Source of the DNA: Limnohabitans sp.
Lineage (GTDB): Bacteria > Pseudomonadota > Gammaproteobacteria > Burkholderiales > Burkholderiaceae_C
Direction: 5' to 3'
DNA length: 64,000 nt
Assembly: GCA_030158125.1 (NCBI GenBank)
Contig: JAOATL010000022.1
Location: 1-64,000, forward strand
Of this stretch, positions 46,936-57,164 are shown piece by piece. How positions within the stretch are numbered: the stretch's first letter is position 1; each line of letters starts with the position of its first letter. Below the pieces are notes generated by a model that saw only the letters and a program-made list of their open reading frames with translations, searched no databases and was not told the DNA's origin. The position numbers and the translations under genes are program-made.

Positions 46936-47787
46936 ATGACCGCCCAACGCATTGACGGCAACGCCCTGTCCCAACAATTACGCGCAGATGTTGCAGCACG
47001 CACCCTCGCTCTGAAGGCCAAAGGCATCACACCTGGTTTGGCCGTGGTATTGGTGGGCGACAACTCGGCCAGCCAGGTCTACGTGCGCAACAAGGTCAAA
47101 GCCTGCCAAGACAGCGGCCTGCATTCGGTTTTGGAAAAATACCCCGACACCCTGTCCGAGGCCGAGTTGCTGGCCCGTGTGCATGCACTCAACAATGACG
47201 CCACCATTCACGGCATCTTGGTTCAACTGCCCTTGCCTGCGCACATAGATGCGCAAAAAGTCATCGAAGCCATTTCGCCAGCCAAAGATGTCGACGGCTT
47301 TCACATTGCCAGTGCTGGCGCCCTCATGACCGGCATGCCTGGCTTTTGGCCATGCACGCCATACGGCTGCATGAAAATGCTCGAGAGCATCGGCTACGAC
47401 CTCAAAGGCAAACACGCTGTGGTCATTGGCCGAAGCAACATTGTGGGCAAGCCCATGGCCATGATGCTTTTACAAAAAAATGCAACCGTTACCATTTGCC
47501 ACAGTGCCACCCAAGACCTCAAGGCCATGACGCTTCAGGCCGATGTCATTGTGGCAGCCGTTGGCAAACGAAACGTATTGACAGCAGACATGGTCAAGCC
47601 AGGTGCTGTGGTGCTTGACGTCGGCATGAACCGCAACGACGAAGGCAAACTGTGCGGCGATGTGGACTTTGCTGGCGTAGCACAAGTTGCCAGCTACATC
47701 ACACCCGTTCCAGGCGGCGTCGGGCCCATGACCATCACCATGTTGTTGGTCAACACTTTAGAAGCTGCTGAACGCATGGCGGCTTGA
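46936..47787 (+). CDS. folD: Bifunctional methylenetetrahydrofolate dehydrogenase / methenyl-THF cyclohydrolase
   Basis: FolD interconverts 5,10-methylene-THF and 10-formyl-THF in one-carbon metabolism. The 283-residue protein has the catalytic YxxxK motif ([15 protein letters not shown]), [23 protein letters not shown], the nucleotide-binding [13 protein letters not shown] and the terminal [11 protein letters not shown]. Length is standard. It starts 38 bases after the terminator of the preceding operon and is followed 27 bases later by prlC. Confidence 0.97.
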   Translation: MTAQRIDGNALSQQLRADVAARTLALKAKGITPGLAVVLVGDNSASQVYVRNKVKACQDSGLHSVLEKYPDTLSEAELLARVHALNNDATIHGILVQLPLPAHIDAQKVIEAISPAKDVDGFHIASAGALMTGMPGFWPCTPYGCMKMLESIGYDLKGKHAVVIGRSNIVGKPMAMMLLQKNATVTICHSATQDLKAMTLQADVIVAAVGKRNVLTADMVKPGAVVLDVGMNRNDEGKLCGDVDFAGVAQVASYITPVPGGVGPMTITMLLVNTLEAAERMAA

Positions 47788-47814
47788 TTTCAAACTCACG
47801 ATTTCCCCCTCTTC

Positions 47815-49875
47815 ATGACATCCACATCCCACGCTTCCAATCCATTGCTTCAGCCCAGTGGCTTACCCCTATTTGACCAAATCAAACCAGAACATGTCCG
47901 CGTCGCTGTTGACGTTTTATTGGCATCAGCCTCTGAAGCGCTCGAAACCGTCACTGCGCCAGAGTTTCCCGCTGAGTGGCTCGCCATCGCCAAAGTACTG
48001 GACGTCACCACAGAGCGCCTAAGCAGTGCGTGGGGTGCCGTCAGCCATTTAAACAGCGTCGCAGACACACCTGAGCTGCGTGCAGCCTACAACGACGCTC
48101 TGCCCAAAGTGACTGAATTCTGGACACGCTTGGGCTCTGATGAACGCTTGTACGCAAAATACAAAGCCGTCAAGCCCGACACTTTGGACGCAGCTCAGAA
48201 GCAAGCTTTGAAAAATGCGTTACGCAACTTTGTGCTGGGTGGCGCCGAGCTTCAAGGTGACGCCAAATCTCGCTACGCCGCCATCCAAGAACGCATGGCC
48301 GAGCTGAGCCAAAAATTCAGCGAAAACGCGTTAGACGCCACCGACAAGTTTGCACTCTACGTCGAAAAAGATGCCCTCGAAGGCGTCCCCGAAGATGTTC
48401 AAAACACAGCCCGCGCAGCCGCAGAAAAAGAAGGCAAGCCTGGCTACAAACTGACGCTGAAGATGCCCTGCTACTTGCCTGTGATGCAATTTGCTAGCAG
48501 CAGCGATTTGCGCCAACAACTGTACCGCGCCTACGTGACGCGGGCCTCCGACCAGGCCAACGCAGAATTTGCAGCACTCGACAACAGCGCGCTCATTCGA
48601 GAGATTTTGCAATTGCGCCAGGAAGAAGCCCAGTTGTTGGGTTTTCAAAACTTTGCTGAGGTGTCCGTGGCCACAAAGATGGCCGACTCTCCTGCCAAAG
48701 TGATTTCTTTTTTGCGCGATCTGGCGCAACGTGCCCGACCCTTTGCAGAACAAGACTTGAGCGACATGCGTCAATTTGCAGCCAACCAATTGGGTTTGCA
48801 AAACCCGCAAGCCTGGGACTGGCCTTACATCGGTGAAAAACTCAAAGAGGCGCGCTACAGCTTCAGCGAGCAAGAAGTCAAACAGTACTTCACGGCCCCC
48901 AAAGTTTTGCAAGGTCTGTTCAAGATCATCGAGACCTTGTTTGAGGTCAGCATCCGTGAAGACCAAGCGCCGATCTGGCATGCGGCAGTTGGCTTTTATC
49001 GAATTGAACGCAATGGCCAACTGGTCGGTCAGTTTTACCTAGACCCGCCCGCTCGCGCGGGCAAGCGTGGTGGCGCATGGATGGACGATGTGCGCGCCAG
49101 ATGGCTGAGGCCCGATACCCAACAACTGCAAACACCCGTGGCCCATTTGGTTTGCAACTTTGCAGAAGGCGTCGATGGCCAACCGCCCTTGCTCACGCAT
49201 GACGATGTCATCACTTTGTTCCACGAGTTTGGTCATGGCCTGCATCACATGCTCACACAGGTGAACGAACGTGATGTGTCCGGCATCAGTGGTGTGGAAT
49301 GGGATGCTGTTGAGCTGCCAAGCCAGTTCATGGAAAACTTCTGCTGGGAATGGTCTGTACTCAAGCACATGACAGCGCACGTCCAAACTGGTGAAACCTT
49401 GCCGCGCGAACTGTTCGACAAAATGGTAGCAGCCAAGAACTTCCAAAGTGGTCTGCAAACTTTGCGCCAAATTGAATTTGCTTTGTTGGACATGTTGCTG
49501 CACAGCGAACACAAGCCGCAAGACGATTTCATGCCAGTTCTGCGCGCTGTGCGCGCCGAGGTGGCCGTGATTCAGCCGCCCGAATTTAACCGCATGGCAC
49601 ACACTTTCAGTCATATTTTTGCAGGTGGCTATGCGGCAGGCTACTACAGCTACAAATGGGCAGAAGTGTTGTCTGCCGATGCCTACGCTGCATTTGAAGA
49701 AACGGCCTTACCCGATGGTTCGCCCAATTTGGAAACAGGCAGACGCTACCGTGAGGCCATTTTGGAGGCTGGCGGTAGCCGCCCGGCTTTGGCTTCTTTT
49801 GTGGCCTTTAGAGGGCGTGAGCCCTCGTTGAATGCGCTGCTTCGCCATCAAGGCATGACAGCGCCTCTGGCTTAA
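47815..49875 (+). CDS. prlC: Oligopeptidase A (M3 family metallopeptidase)
   Basis: PrlC is a cytoplasmic zinc oligopeptidase that degrades signal peptides and other short peptides. The 686-residue protein has the zinc site HEFGH (His470, His474) in [12 protein letters not shown] and the downstream [17 protein letters not shown] segment with the third ligand. Conserved [28 protein letters not shown] is near the C-terminus. It is 27 bases behind folD and its last four bases overlap the end of the convergent rpiA. Confidence 0.95.
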   Translation: MTSTSHASNPLLQPSGLPLFDQIKPEHVRVAVDVLLASASEALETVTAPEFPAEWLAIAKVLDVTTERLSSAWGAVSHLNSVADTPELRAAYNDALPKVTEFWTRLGSDERLYAKYKAVKPDTLDAAQKQALKNALRNFVLGGAELQGDAKSRYAAIQERMAELSQKFSENALDATDKFALYVEKDALEGVPEDVQNTARAAAEKEGKPGYKLTLKMPCYLPVMQFASSSDLRQQLYRAYVTRASDQANAEFAALDNSALIREILQLRQEEAQLLGFQNFAEVSVATKMADSPAKVISFLRDLAQRARPFAEQDLSDMRQFAANQLGLQNPQAWDWPYIGEKLKEARYSFSEQEVKQYFTAPKVLQGLFKIIETLFEVSIREDQAPIWHAAVGFYRIERNGQLVGQFYLDPPARAGKRGGAWMDDVRARWLRPDTQQLQTPVAHLVCNFAEGVDGQPPLLTHDDVITLFHEFGHGLHHMLTQVNERDVSGISGVEWDAVELPSQFMENFCWEWSVLKHMTAHVQTGETLPRELFDKMVAAKNFQSGLQTLRQIEFALLDMLLHSEHKPQDDFMPVLRAVRAEVAVIQPPEFNRMAHTFSHIFAGGYAAGYYSYKWAEVLSADAYAAFEETALPDGSPNLETGRRYREAILEAGGSRPALASFVAFRGREPSLNALLRHQGMTAPLA

Positions 49876-50543
49876 AACTTCAGCGTTTTCACACCTTCAG
49901 AGGTGCCCAACAAACACACTTGGGCCTTCTGATAGGCAAACACACCCACCGTGACCACGCCGGGCCATTGGCTCACTTCTGCTTCAAAAGACACCGGGTC
50001 TGATATGGTCAACCCCTTCACATCAATGATGTGCTGTCCATTGTCAGTAACCAAGGGTTGGCCATCCTTGAAACGGACTTGCGCTTGGCCACCCATCTTG
50101 GCAAATTGGGCCATGATGCGCGCACTGGACATGGGAATGACTTCGACTGGCAAGGGAAATGCACCCAAGTCTTTGACCAATTTAGATTCATCGGCAATGC
50201 ACACAAACATTTTGGATTGCGCTGCCACAATTTTTTCACGCGTGAGAGCAGCACCACCACCCTTGACCATGTGCCCATGGCCATTGATTTCATCGGCACC
50301 ATCAATGTAAACAGCCAACTCGGCCACCTCGTTGCTGTCGAACACAGGAATGCCCAAAGCCTTTAAGCGTGCAGTAGAAGCCTCCGAGCTAGACACGGCA
50401 CCCTTGATTTGATCCTTCATCGACGCGAGGGCATCGATGAATTTATTCACCGTAGAGCCAGTACCCACGCCCACGATTTGACCTGGAACCACATATTGCA
50501 GAGCGGCTTGGCCGACCAATGCTTTCAATTCGTCTTGATTCAT
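49872..50543 (-). CDS. rpiA: Ribose-5-phosphate isomerase A
   Basis: RpiA interconverts ribose 5-phosphate and ribulose 5-phosphate in the pentose phosphate pathway. The 223-residue protein has [22 protein letters not shown], the catalytic DGADEI and [14 protein letters not shown]. Length is standard. It is convergent with prlC (four-base overlap) and divergent from pyrD over only 42 bases. Confidence 0.97.
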   Translation of the reverse strand: MNQDELKALVGQAALQYVVPGQIVGVGTGSTVNKFIDALASMKDQIKGAVSSSEASTARLKALGIPVFDSNEVAELAVYIDGADEINGHGHMVKGGGAALTREKIVAAQSKMFVCIADESKLVKDLGAFPLPVEVIPMSSARIMAQFAKMGGQAQVRFKDGQPLVTDNGQHIIDVKGLTISDPVSFEAEVSQWPGVVTVGVFAYQKAQVCLLGTSEGVKTLKF

Positions 50544-50551
50544 ATACTTTT

Positions 50552-50580
50552 TTGAGACAATGCTTGTACTGAACGAGATT
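50552..50580 (+). promoter_or_regulatory. Putative pyrD promoter
   Basis: TTGAGA (50552-50557), 17 bases, GAGATT (50575-50580). The predicted start falls at about 50587, on the pyrD ATG (50586), and no Shine-Dalgarno sequence precedes that ATG, so a leaderless mRNA is suggested. Confidence 0.4.
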
Positions 50581-50585
50581 ATCCA

Positions 50586-51632
50586 ATGTCCCTGAACCTT
50601 TACGCCCTCGCCCGTCCATTTTTATTCAGCCTCGATCCCGAGGCTGCACACGACCTCACCCTCAATCAATTGGCGGCCACACAGAATACATTCATGGACC
50701 GTGCATATCGCCAACCCTGGATTGCCAACCCTGTCCAACTGGCTGGGCTCACATTTCCCAACCGTGTGGGCATGGCCGCAGGCCTCGACAAAAACGCCCG
50801 CTGCATTGACGGCCTTGGCGCCATGGGATTTGGTTTTGTGGAGGTTGGCACTGTCACACCACTGCCACAACCCGGCAACGACAAGCCCCGCATGTTCCGC
50901 TTGCCAGAGGCCAAAGCCCTCATCAACCGGTTGGGATTCAACAACGACGGCCTTGAAGCCTTTGTGGCCAACGTCAAAAAATCCAAATTTCGCAGTCAAG
51001 GTCGCTTGCTGGGCTTGAACATTGGCAAAAATGCCGCCACACCCATCGAGCGCGCAACAGACGACTACCTTATTGGCCTCAGTGGCGTGTACGAGCACGC
51101 AGACTACGTCACCGTCAACATCTCCAGCCCCAACACCAAAAACTTGCGTACGTTGCAAACAGACGAAGCCCTGGACCAACTGCTGTCGACATTGAACGAA
51201 CGCAAGCAAGCCTTGGCCGAAAAGTACCAAAAACGAGTTCCCGTTTTTCTCAAAATTGCCCCCGACTTGGACGACGAGCAAGTGGCCGTCATTGCCAGCA
51301 GCTTGATCAAACACCAAATGGATGGTGTCATCGCCACCAACACCACCTTGTCACGCGAGGCCGTCAAAGGCATGCCACACTGCGATGAAATGGGGGGTCT
51401 GTCAGGCGCGCCTGTTTTGGCAGGCAGCAACCGCGTCATTCGTTTGTTAAGACAGCACTTGGGCGCACAATTTCCCATCATTGGTGTTGGCGGCATCATG
51501 AGCGGCTACGACGCTGTCAGCAAAATAGAAGCAGGTGCCGATGTGGTTCAAATCTACACGGGCCTCATTTACAAAGGCCCCGCCTTGGTACATGAAGTAG
51601 CCCAAGCCTTGCACCAATTGGACAAAGTTTGA
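50586..51632 (+). CDS. pyrD: Dihydroorotate dehydrogenase (quinone), class 2
   Basis: PyrD oxidises dihydroorotate to orotate with quinone in UMP synthesis, at the inner face of the membrane. The 348-residue protein has the class 2 N-terminal helical extension ([25 protein letters not shown]), [40 protein letters not shown], the catalytic Ser region [11 protein letters not shown] and the FMN-binding [11 protein letters not shown]. The ATG at 50586 begins the conserved N-terminus. It is followed 15 bases later by the end of the convergent oxidase gene. Confidence 0.97.
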   Translation: MSLNLYALARPFLFSLDPEAAHDLTLNQLAATQNTFMDRAYRQPWIANPVQLAGLTFPNRVGMAAGLDKNARCIDGLGAMGFGFVEVGTVTPLPQPGNDKPRMFRLPEAKALINRLGFNNDGLEAFVANVKKSKFRSQGRLLGLNIGKNAATPIERATDDYLIGLSGVYEHADYVTVNISSPNTKNLRTLQTDEALDQLLSTLNERKQALAEKYQKRVPVFLKIAPDLDDEQVAVIASSLIKHQMDGVIATNTTLSREAVKGMPHCDEMGGLSGAPVLAGSNRVIRLLRQHLGAQFPIIGVGGIMSGYDAVSKIEAGADVVQIYTGLIYKGPALVHEVAQALHQLDKV

Positions 51633-51647
51633 AAGCACGCGCGTTGC

Positions 51648-52778
51648 TTACACATGCTGAAGCAATGCCCATACCCGATCGGCAATGGCCATCGAGCTGG
51701 TCAGGCCTGGCGATTCAATGCCCAGCAAATGAACCAAGCCCTTCACACCATGGGCCTGCGGGCCCATGATGCAAAAATCGGCGGCAGCCTCAGAGGGTGC
51801 ATTGATCTTGGGACGGATGCCTGCATAAGACGCCAATAAAGCGCCGTCCTTCAAGCCGGGCCAGTACTTGCGTACTTCTGCATAAAAAGCATCTCCTCGG
51901 CGTGGATCAACCAAAAGTTGATCGGGGGAGTCAACCCATTCGACATCGGGGCCAAACTTGGCTTGTCCTGCCATGTCCAGCGTCAAATGCACGCCCAAGC
52001 CGGCCGCCTCAGGCACTGGATAAATCAAGTGAGAAAAAGGAGACTTGCCAGACAGACTGAAATAGTTGCCTTTGGCGTAATAAGCCTTGGGCAATCCATT
52101 GGTTTTCATGCCTGTGAATTTTTGAGCGACATTGGGGGCCGTCAAACCCGCCGCATTGACAACGCGTTGCGCCAACAATTCAGTGCCATCGCGCGTGCGA
52201 ACCACAAAGCGCGTTGTACCCTTATCTTCCCCTGGAACAACTTGCGCCGATTCAAAGCAGGCATTGAGGGCCAACAGGCCACCCGCGTTTTCAAAATCGC
52301 CTAGGTAACTCAGCATGAGTGCATGACTGTCCACAATGCCCGTACTGGGCGACCACAAGGCAGCATCACATTGCAATGCGGGCTCTAACGCTTTTGCCTC
52401 CGCCTGGGTCAGTAAACACAGCGCATCCGCCCCAGTCAAGCCATTGAGGGCAGCCTTTGCTTGAATGGCAGAAAGTTGAGCGACCTGATCGGATGAGGTT
52501 GCCACAATCAATTTGCCACATTGCTTGTGCGCAACGCTTCGTTCTTGGCAGTAGGCATACAGCTGCTGACGACCCTGCACACACAACTGTGCTTTAAGGG
52601 AACCCGCCGGGTAATAGATGCCTGCGTGAATGACTTCGCTGTTGCGAGAACTGGTGCCTGTACCAAAGGCATCGGCCGACTCCAACAGCAACACTTCCTG
52701 ACCATCCAGTGCCAAGCGACGGGCGACTGCCAGCCCCACGACACCGGCACCAATGACCACTGTTTGAATTGCATCCAT
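51648..52778 (-). CDS. FAD-dependent oxidoreductase, L-2-hydroxyglutarate oxidase (LhgO)-like
   Basis: This 376-residue DAO-family flavoprotein has the N-terminal FAD motif VVIGAGVVGLAVARRLALDG. The segment SSRNSEVIHAGIYYPAGSLKAQLCVQGRQQLYAYC is characteristic of the LhgO/L2HGDH branch, and the C-terminus has GIESPGLTSSMAIADRV. Known members oxidise L-2-hydroxyglutarate to 2-oxoglutarate. The substrate here is inferred from those motifs; other 2-hydroxyacids or amino acids are possible. It is divergent from a short-chain dehydrogenase gene, with 139 bases between the starts. Confidence 0.85.
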   Translation of the reverse strand: MDAIQTVVIGAGVVGLAVARRLALDGQEVLLLESADAFGTGTSSRNSEVIHAGIYYPAGSLKAQLCVQGRQQLYAYCQERSVAHKQCGKLIVATSSDQVAQLSAIQAKAALNGLTGADALCLLTQAEAKALEPALQCDAALWSPSTGIVDSHALMLSYLGDFENAGGLLALNACFESAQVVPGEDKGTTRFVVRTRDGTELLAQRVVNAAGLTAPNVAQKFTGMKTNGLPKAYYAKGNYFSLSGKSPFSHLIYPVPEAAGLGVHLTLDMAGQAKFGPDVEWVDSPDQLLVDPRRGDAFYAEVRKYWPGLKDGALLASYAGIRPKINAPSEAAADFCIMGPQAHGVKGLVHLLGIESPGLTSSMAIADRVWALLQHV

Positions 52779-52917
52779 TTTTTACTTTGACCTTCTTGAT
52801 TTGAGACATGCGCTCAACCAGGCAGTATTTTCGCTGACACCCGCACGACAGTTCAATGAGGCATTTGAGGGCACACTTTTGATTTTTGGGACAAATCCCA
52901 TTCCATCAAGGAGACAC

Positions 52918-53679
52918 ATGAACCTGTTCAACCTCAGCGGCAAAGTGGCCATCGTCACAGGTGCCAGCCGCGGCATTGGCCGATCGATCGCATTTCAGTT
53001 GGCACGTGCTGGCGCCAAAGTGGTGGTGTCAAGCCGCAAACTCGACGCGTGTGAGGCCGTGGTCAAAGAAATTCAGGCAGAAGGCGGCACCGCCATGGCC
53101 ATCAGCGCCAGCATCGCCGTGAAAGAACAACTGCAAGCCCTGGTTCAACAAACACAGCAAACTTGGGGCCCCATCGACATTTTGGTTTGCAACGCCGCCA
53201 GCAACCCCTATTACGGCCCCGCAACTGGCATGAGCGACGAGATTTTCAGCAAGGTGATGCACAACAATGTGCTTTCCAGTGCGTGGCTGTGCAACATGGT
53301 TTATCCAGACATGAGACAACGCAAAGACGGGGCCATTGTATTGGTGTCCTCCGTGGGTGGATTGCACGGCTCATCTGTCATTGGCGCCTACAACATCTCC
53401 AAAGCAGCCGACATGCAACTGGCACGTAACCTGGCAGTGGAATGGGGTCCTGACAACATTCGTGTCAACTGCATTGCGCCCGGTTTAATTCGCACAGACT
53501 TTGCCAAAGCGCTGACAGACGACCCCGTGAAAGCAGGCATGGTTGAAAACGAAACACCCTTGCGACGCATTGGTGAGCCCGATGACATTGGCGGTATTGC
53601 CGTGTTGTTGGCCAGTGCGGCCGGCAAATACATCACAGGCCAAACGATCGTGGCCGACGGCGGCATGATGATTCGTTAA
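52918..53679 (+). CDS. SDR family short-chain dehydrogenase/reductase
   Basis: This 253-residue classical short-chain dehydrogenase has the cofactor motif TGASRGIG (14-21) followed by SSRK, favouring NADP(H). The variant CNAAS replaces the usual NNAG. The catalytic Ser lies in VLVSSVGG, with Tyr158 and Lys162 in YNISK and a C-terminal GQTIVADGGMMI. The overall pattern resembles the DHRS4-like/carbonyl reductase branch. The ATG at 52918 has AAGGAG upstream; the frame from 52801 is not coding by content. A terminator follows. The substrate is unknown. Confidence 0.9.
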   Translation: MNLFNLSGKVAIVTGASRGIGRSIAFQLARAGAKVVVSSRKLDACEAVVKEIQAEGGTAMAISASIAVKEQLQALVQQTQQTWGPIDILVCNAASNPYYGPATGMSDEIFSKVMHNNVLSSAWLCNMVYPDMRQRKDGAIVLVSSVGGLHGSSVIGAYNISKAADMQLARNLAVEWGPDNIRVNCIAPGLIRTDFAKALTDDPVKAGMVENETPLRRIGEPDDIGGIAVLLASAAGKYITGQTIVADGGMMIR

Positions 53680-53687
53680 GGGCCTAA

Positions 53688-53717
53688 ATAAAAACAGCCC
53701 CGAGGGGCTGTTTTTAT
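53688..53717. terminator. Bidirectional terminator between the SDR gene and sodB
   Basis: Arms ATAAAAACAGCCCC and GGGGCTGTTTTTAT around GA form a perfect 30-base palindrome with A- and T-runs, between convergent stops at 53679 and 53763. Confidence 0.93.
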
Positions 53718-53762
53718 ATCCGAAATTCAAGTCAGACTTAGTGAGACTTGCACATTAAAGCA

Positions 53763-54344
53763 TCAAGCGAAGTTGGCTTCAACGAAAGACCAGTTCACCA
53801 ACTTGTCCAAGAAAGTCTCCACAAACTTAGGACGCATGTTGCGGTAGTCAATGTAGTAGGCATGTTCCCAGACGTCCACAGTCAACAAGGCTTTGTCGGC
53901 CGTTGTCAAAGGTGTGCCTGCAGCGCCCATGTTAACGATGTCAACGCTGCCGTCGGCCTTTTTAACCAACCATGTCCAGCCTGAACCGAAGTTGCCAACG
54001 GCGCTTTTCACGAAAGCTTCTTTGAAAGCAGCGTAAGAACCAAATTTGGCATTGATAGCAGCAGCCAATGCACCAGTGGGTTCGCCACCGCCATTGGGCT
54101 TCATGCAGCTCCAGAAGAAGGTGTGGTTCCAAATTTGAGCGGAATTGTTGTAGATGCCACCACTGGATTTTTTGATGATTTCTTCCAAAGACATTGATTC
54201 AAATTCAGTGCCTTTTTGCAAGTTGTTCAAATTCACAACGTAAGCATTGTGGTGCTTGCCGTGGTGGAATTCCAAGGTTTCTTGGCTGTAGTGCGGAGCC
54301 AATGCGTCGATGGCATAAGGCAGTGCTGGCAGGGTGTGTTCCAT
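53763..54344 (-). CDS. sodB: Superoxide dismutase [Fe]
   Basis: SodB converts superoxide to oxygen and hydrogen peroxide in the cytoplasm. The 193-residue protein from the ATG at 54344 (GAGG upstream) has metal ligands His27, His in IWNHTFFW, and Asp and His in [11 protein letters not shown]. The [11 protein letters not shown] and [10 protein letters not shown] context points to the iron form. An in-frame start seven codons upstream lacks support. It has its own near-consensus promoter and a shared terminator, so it is monocistronic. Confidence 0.95.
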   Translation of the reverse strand: MEHTLPALPYAIDALAPHYSQETLEFHHGKHHNAYVVNLNNLQKGTEFESMSLEEIIKKSSGGIYNNSAQIWNHTFFWSCMKPNGGGEPTGALAAAINAKFGSYAAFKEAFVKSAVGNFGSGWTWLVKKADGSVDIVNMGAAGTPLTTADKALLTVDVWEHAYYIDYRNMRPKFVETFLDKLVNWSFVEANFA

Positions 54345-54381
54345 GTGATCCTCGTTAAAGTGCAATAAAAATCAAAGGACT

Positions 54382-54410
54382 ATTGTAGGTTGATCGGCCC
54401 CGTTTGTCAG
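54382..54410 (-). promoter_or_regulatory. sodB promoter
   Basis: On the minus strand CTGACA (54410-54405), exactly 17 bases, TACAAT (54387-54382). Predicted start near 54375, about 30 bases before the sodB ATG. One of the best sigma-70 matches in the window. Confidence 0.75.
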
Positions 54411-54462
54411 AAACCCTGGGGCAATAGTCTTAGACCCTTGAGGGTTGCCTGAAATTGGCCAT

Positions 54463-55761
54463 TTAACGGGTCGCTTTAACCTGCAAGTCCACTTGCCCAT
54501 CGGCCAATGTGGCCGTGACTTTTTGCGCAACTTCAAAGTCGCCTGTTTTGGTCAAGGCCTTACCGCGCTCATCTGTCAGCCATGCATAGCCACGGTCTAG
54601 CACCAAGCGCGGGTCTAACAAACCGAGCCTTGTGTCTAAATTGTGCAACGTCTGCTGCCTGTCATGTTCAAACTGCTGACGTGCCCGAGGCAAGGCCTCG
54701 GCCAAACGCTGCAGCTTTTGCTCATTGCGTTGCACTTGTGATTTCAGGCTAAATTTCAAGGCCTGCGACAAACGCGTCAGCCGACTGCCTTGATCACTCA
54801 GACGTGAAGAAGGTCGTCCCAGGCGCCCTGCAATCCAATCTAGCCGCTGGCTCATTCTGTCGACCGACTGATTGAGTCCGTCTTCAAGGGCCCCTTGGTA
54901 AGACGCTAGATCGTCCAGTAACTGTGCGCGCTCGGTGGCCACCAGTTCAGCTGCGGCTGTAGGGGTGGGTGCCCTTAAATCAGCCGCAAAATCGCTGAGG
55001 GTGAAATCTGTCTCATGGCCCACGCCCGACACAATCGGAATGGGACACGAGGCAATCGCGCGCACCAAGGCCTCGTCATTGAAGGCCCATAAGTCCTCCA
55101 TAGAGCCGCCACCTCGAACCATCAAAATAACATCAATGGCCAAGCCATGGGGTGCTGTTGGCGAGCCAGGCCCTTGCCAACCCACCAAATGGTGAAGGCT
55201 TTTCAGCAGCTCTTGGGGTGCGTTGGCGCCTTGGACAGATGCGGGCGCCAAGATCACAGGAATGTGCGGTACACGTCGCTGCAAAGCAGTGGCCACATCG
55301 TGCAGTGCGGCAGCGCCCAAAGAGGTGATCAGGCCAATGGCTCGGGGTTGGGCCGGAATGTCTTGCTTGCGAGCGCCATCAAACAAACCTTCCGCTTCAA
55401 GCGTGGCTTTGAGCCTCAGAAACTGTGCGAACAGATCGCCTTGCCCTGCCCGCTGCATGCTGTCCACAATCAGTTGTAAGTCGCCCCTGGCTTCATAGAC
55501 GCCCAATTTGCCACGGACCTCCACCAACTCACCGTCTCGGGGCATGAAACCCAAAGCACTGGCAGCACGTTTGAACATGGCGCAGCGAATCTGACCGCTG
55601 CCATCTTTGAGGTTGAAATAACAATGGCCACTGGCAGCGCGGGAAAAGCCCGAGATCTCGCCCTTGACCGCAACGGGATTGAAACGCGCATTCAAAGTGT
55701 CTGCAATTGCAAGGCACAAAGCACCAACAGACCACACACGTGGCTCAGAATCTACTCGCAT
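54463..55761 (-). CDS. xseA: Exodeoxyribonuclease VII large subunit
   Basis: XseA is the catalytic subunit of exonuclease VII, which degrades single-stranded DNA from both ends. The 432-residue protein has an N-terminal OB fold (VKGEISGFSRAASGHCYFNLKDGSGQIRCAMF), the catalytic domain (GLITSLGAAALHDVATALQRRVPHIPVILAPASVQG; ARGGGS-type VRGGGSMEDLWAFNDEALVRAI; SGVGHETDFTLSDFAADLRAPTPTAAAEL), long C-terminal helices and a final short domain (LDRGYAWLTDERGKALTK). Small subunit xseB is not in the window. It is 118 bases upstream of sodB on the same strand and divergent from exbB. Confidence 0.96.
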   Translation of the reverse strand: MRVDSEPRVWSVGALCLAIADTLNARFNPVAVKGEISGFSRAASGHCYFNLKDGSGQIRCAMFKRAASALGFMPRDGELVEVRGKLGVYEARGDLQLIVDSMQRAGQGDLFAQFLRLKATLEAEGLFDGARKQDIPAQPRAIGLITSLGAAALHDVATALQRRVPHIPVILAPASVQGANAPQELLKSLHHLVGWQGPGSPTAPHGLAIDVILMVRGGGSMEDLWAFNDEALVRAIASCPIPIVSGVGHETDFTLSDFAADLRAPTPTAAAELVATERAQLLDDLASYQGALEDGLNQSVDRMSQRLDWIAGRLGRPSSRLSDQGSRLTRLSQALKFSLKSQVQRNEQKLQRLAEALPRARQQFEHDRQQTLHNLDTRLGLLDPRLVLDRGYAWLTDERGKALTKTGDFEVAQKVTATLADGQVDLQVKATR

Positions 55762-56073
55762 CAGGAAAGAGCCTTATTTATTGGGGTTTGCAGCATCATT
55801 TTCAAAGCCAAGCCAATGTTTTCAATGTCAAAGAGTCCACAGCTTTGTCATTGCAGGCCTGCAGAAGGCACTGCGTGCCACACAAGCGCATACATTCACA
55901 TAAACCCTTGATTTCATTGAATAAAAATTTGTACAAAAAAGTAGCACCGCAGCAAAATTCAGGATTCATGCGCCTTGCGGGCGTATTGAGGCAGGGTTCT
56001 TCACAAAGTTATCCACAGAATTGAAGAACAATTCCATCGGCCATAATCAAAACTGAATCCAGAAGTAGAAAGA
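55762..56073. other. xseA-exbB divergent intergenic region
   Basis: These 312 bases have no gene I can support; the open frames are continuations of xseA shadows. It contains a perfect DnaA-box 9-mer TTATCCACA at 56009-56017 and, just after, TTGAAG (56021-56026) with CATAAT (56042-56047) at a short 15-base spacing, a possible exbB promoter. The left part should hold the xseA promoter. Confidence 0.5.
56009..56017 (+). promoter_or_regulatory. DnaA box
   Basis: TTATCCACA matches the strong DnaA-binding consensus exactly. It is single and adjacent to the possible exbB -35 element, so transcriptional control by DnaA is more likely than an origin; it may also be chance. Confidence 0.35.
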
Positions 56074-56697
56074 TTGATTTTGTTAAGCATCATACAAGCC
56101 GCAGGCTGGCCTATCTGGCCCCTGATTCTCTGCTCCATTTTTGCGCTCGCCATTATTTTTGAGCGGGTGTATGCGCTGCAGACCCGTAAAGTGTTGCCTG
56201 CCAACGCCCTCAATGTGGCCATTGAAAGCACGCGCCAAGGTTTCCCCTCAGATCTGCGCATCCAAGAGTTGGCTCGCCTTGGTTCTGTGGGGCCGGTGTT
56301 TGCAGCCGGCCTCCAAACCCTGGCACTCAACCCCTCCGCCAGTCACCAAGATGTGCGAGAAAGCATGGAAATGGAGGGTCGCATGGCGGCGCAAGGCCTC
56401 GAGCGATACCTGACTGCCTTGGCCACCTTGGCATCCGCATCCCCTTTGTTGGGTTTGCTGGGCACGGTCATTGGCATGATCGAAATTTTTGGTTTGCAAG
56501 CACCCGGCCAACAACAACCTGTCGAACTGGCGCATGGCATTTCCGTCGCTTTGTACAACACCGCATTGGGCTTGTTGGTGGCCATCCCTTGCCTCATGGC
56601 ATGGCGTTTTTTCAAAGCCAAGGTCGATCGCTTGGTTTTGCAAATGGAATGGGCCTCAGAGCAATTCGCAAGGCATTTGGCCGCCATGCGCGACTGA
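56074..56697 (+). CDS. exbB: ExbB/TolQ/MotA family proton-channel protein
   Basis: ExbB with ExbD forms the proton-driven inner-membrane motor that energises TonB or related systems. The 207-residue protein has three membrane helices (about 8-28, 110-135, 155-178) and the family core LATLASASPLLGLLGTVIGMIEIF and SVALYNTALGLLVAIPCLMAW. No ATG is available; TTG at 56074 or TTG at 56080 (MLSIIQAAGWPIWPL, more like homologues) begins the protein, and AGAAAGA precedes both. exbD follows after 18 bases. No tonB is in the window. Confidence 0.92.
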   Translation: MILLSIIQAAGWPIWPLILCSIFALAIIFERVYALQTRKVLPANALNVAIESTRQGFPSDLRIQELARLGSVGPVFAAGLQTLALNPSASHQDVRESMEMEGRMAAQGLERYLTALATLASASPLLGLLGTVIGMIEIFGLQAPGQQQPVELAHGISVALYNTALGLLVAIPCLMAWRFFKAKVDRLVLQMEWASEQFARHLAAMRD

Positions 56698-56715
56698 CAT
56701 CGTCAAAGGCTCATT

Positions 56716-57141
56716 TTGAAATTCAAAACCAACGCACCTGCCGAGCCCGACATCAACTTGATACCTTTCATTGATGTCTTGCTGGTCATCGTCATTTTCC
56801 TGATGCTTACGACCACATGGTCCAAATTCAATGAAATGAGTTTGAGTTTGCCGACAGCCAACGAAGCACAAGCGCCTGGCGCACCGCAAACATGGGTCGT
56901 GTCGATCAACGCACAGGGCTTGTATGCCGTCAATGGCGCCCGACTCGAAGGCCGTGCCCCTCAAGATTTAAGCTTGGCCCTCAGCAGCATGAACAAAACA
57001 GACGTCACCCTGTTAATCAAAGCAGATGCATCAGCGTCTCATCAGGCTGTGGTCAATGTGCTTGAGGCTGCACGCTTGCAAGGCATTTCCAAAATTGCCT
57101 TCGGCACGCAAAATACGTCAAACAACGTCGGCAAACCCTAG
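56716..57141 (+). CDS. exbD: Biopolymer transport protein ExbD/TolR family
   Basis: This 141-residue partner of ExbB has a short cytoplasmic N-terminus and one membrane helix (about 16-36, LIPFIDVLLVIVIFLMLTTTW). The helix carries the essential proton-path Asp (FID). The periplasmic domain follows and ends in the conserved DVTLLIKADASASHQAVVNVLEAAR. The start is TTG at 56716 (MKFKTNAPAEPDINLIPFIDVL). It lies between exbB and lpxK, a placement frequent in Burkholderiales. Confidence 0.93.
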   Translation: MKFKTNAPAEPDINLIPFIDVLLVIVIFLMLTTTWSKFNEMSLSLPTANEAQAPGAPQTWVVSINAQGLYAVNGARLEGRAPQDLSLALSSMNKTDVTLLIKADASASHQAVVNVLEAARLQGISKIAFGTQNTSNNVGKP

Positions 57142-57164
57142 ACGCTGCTCTGGCCAACCCCATC

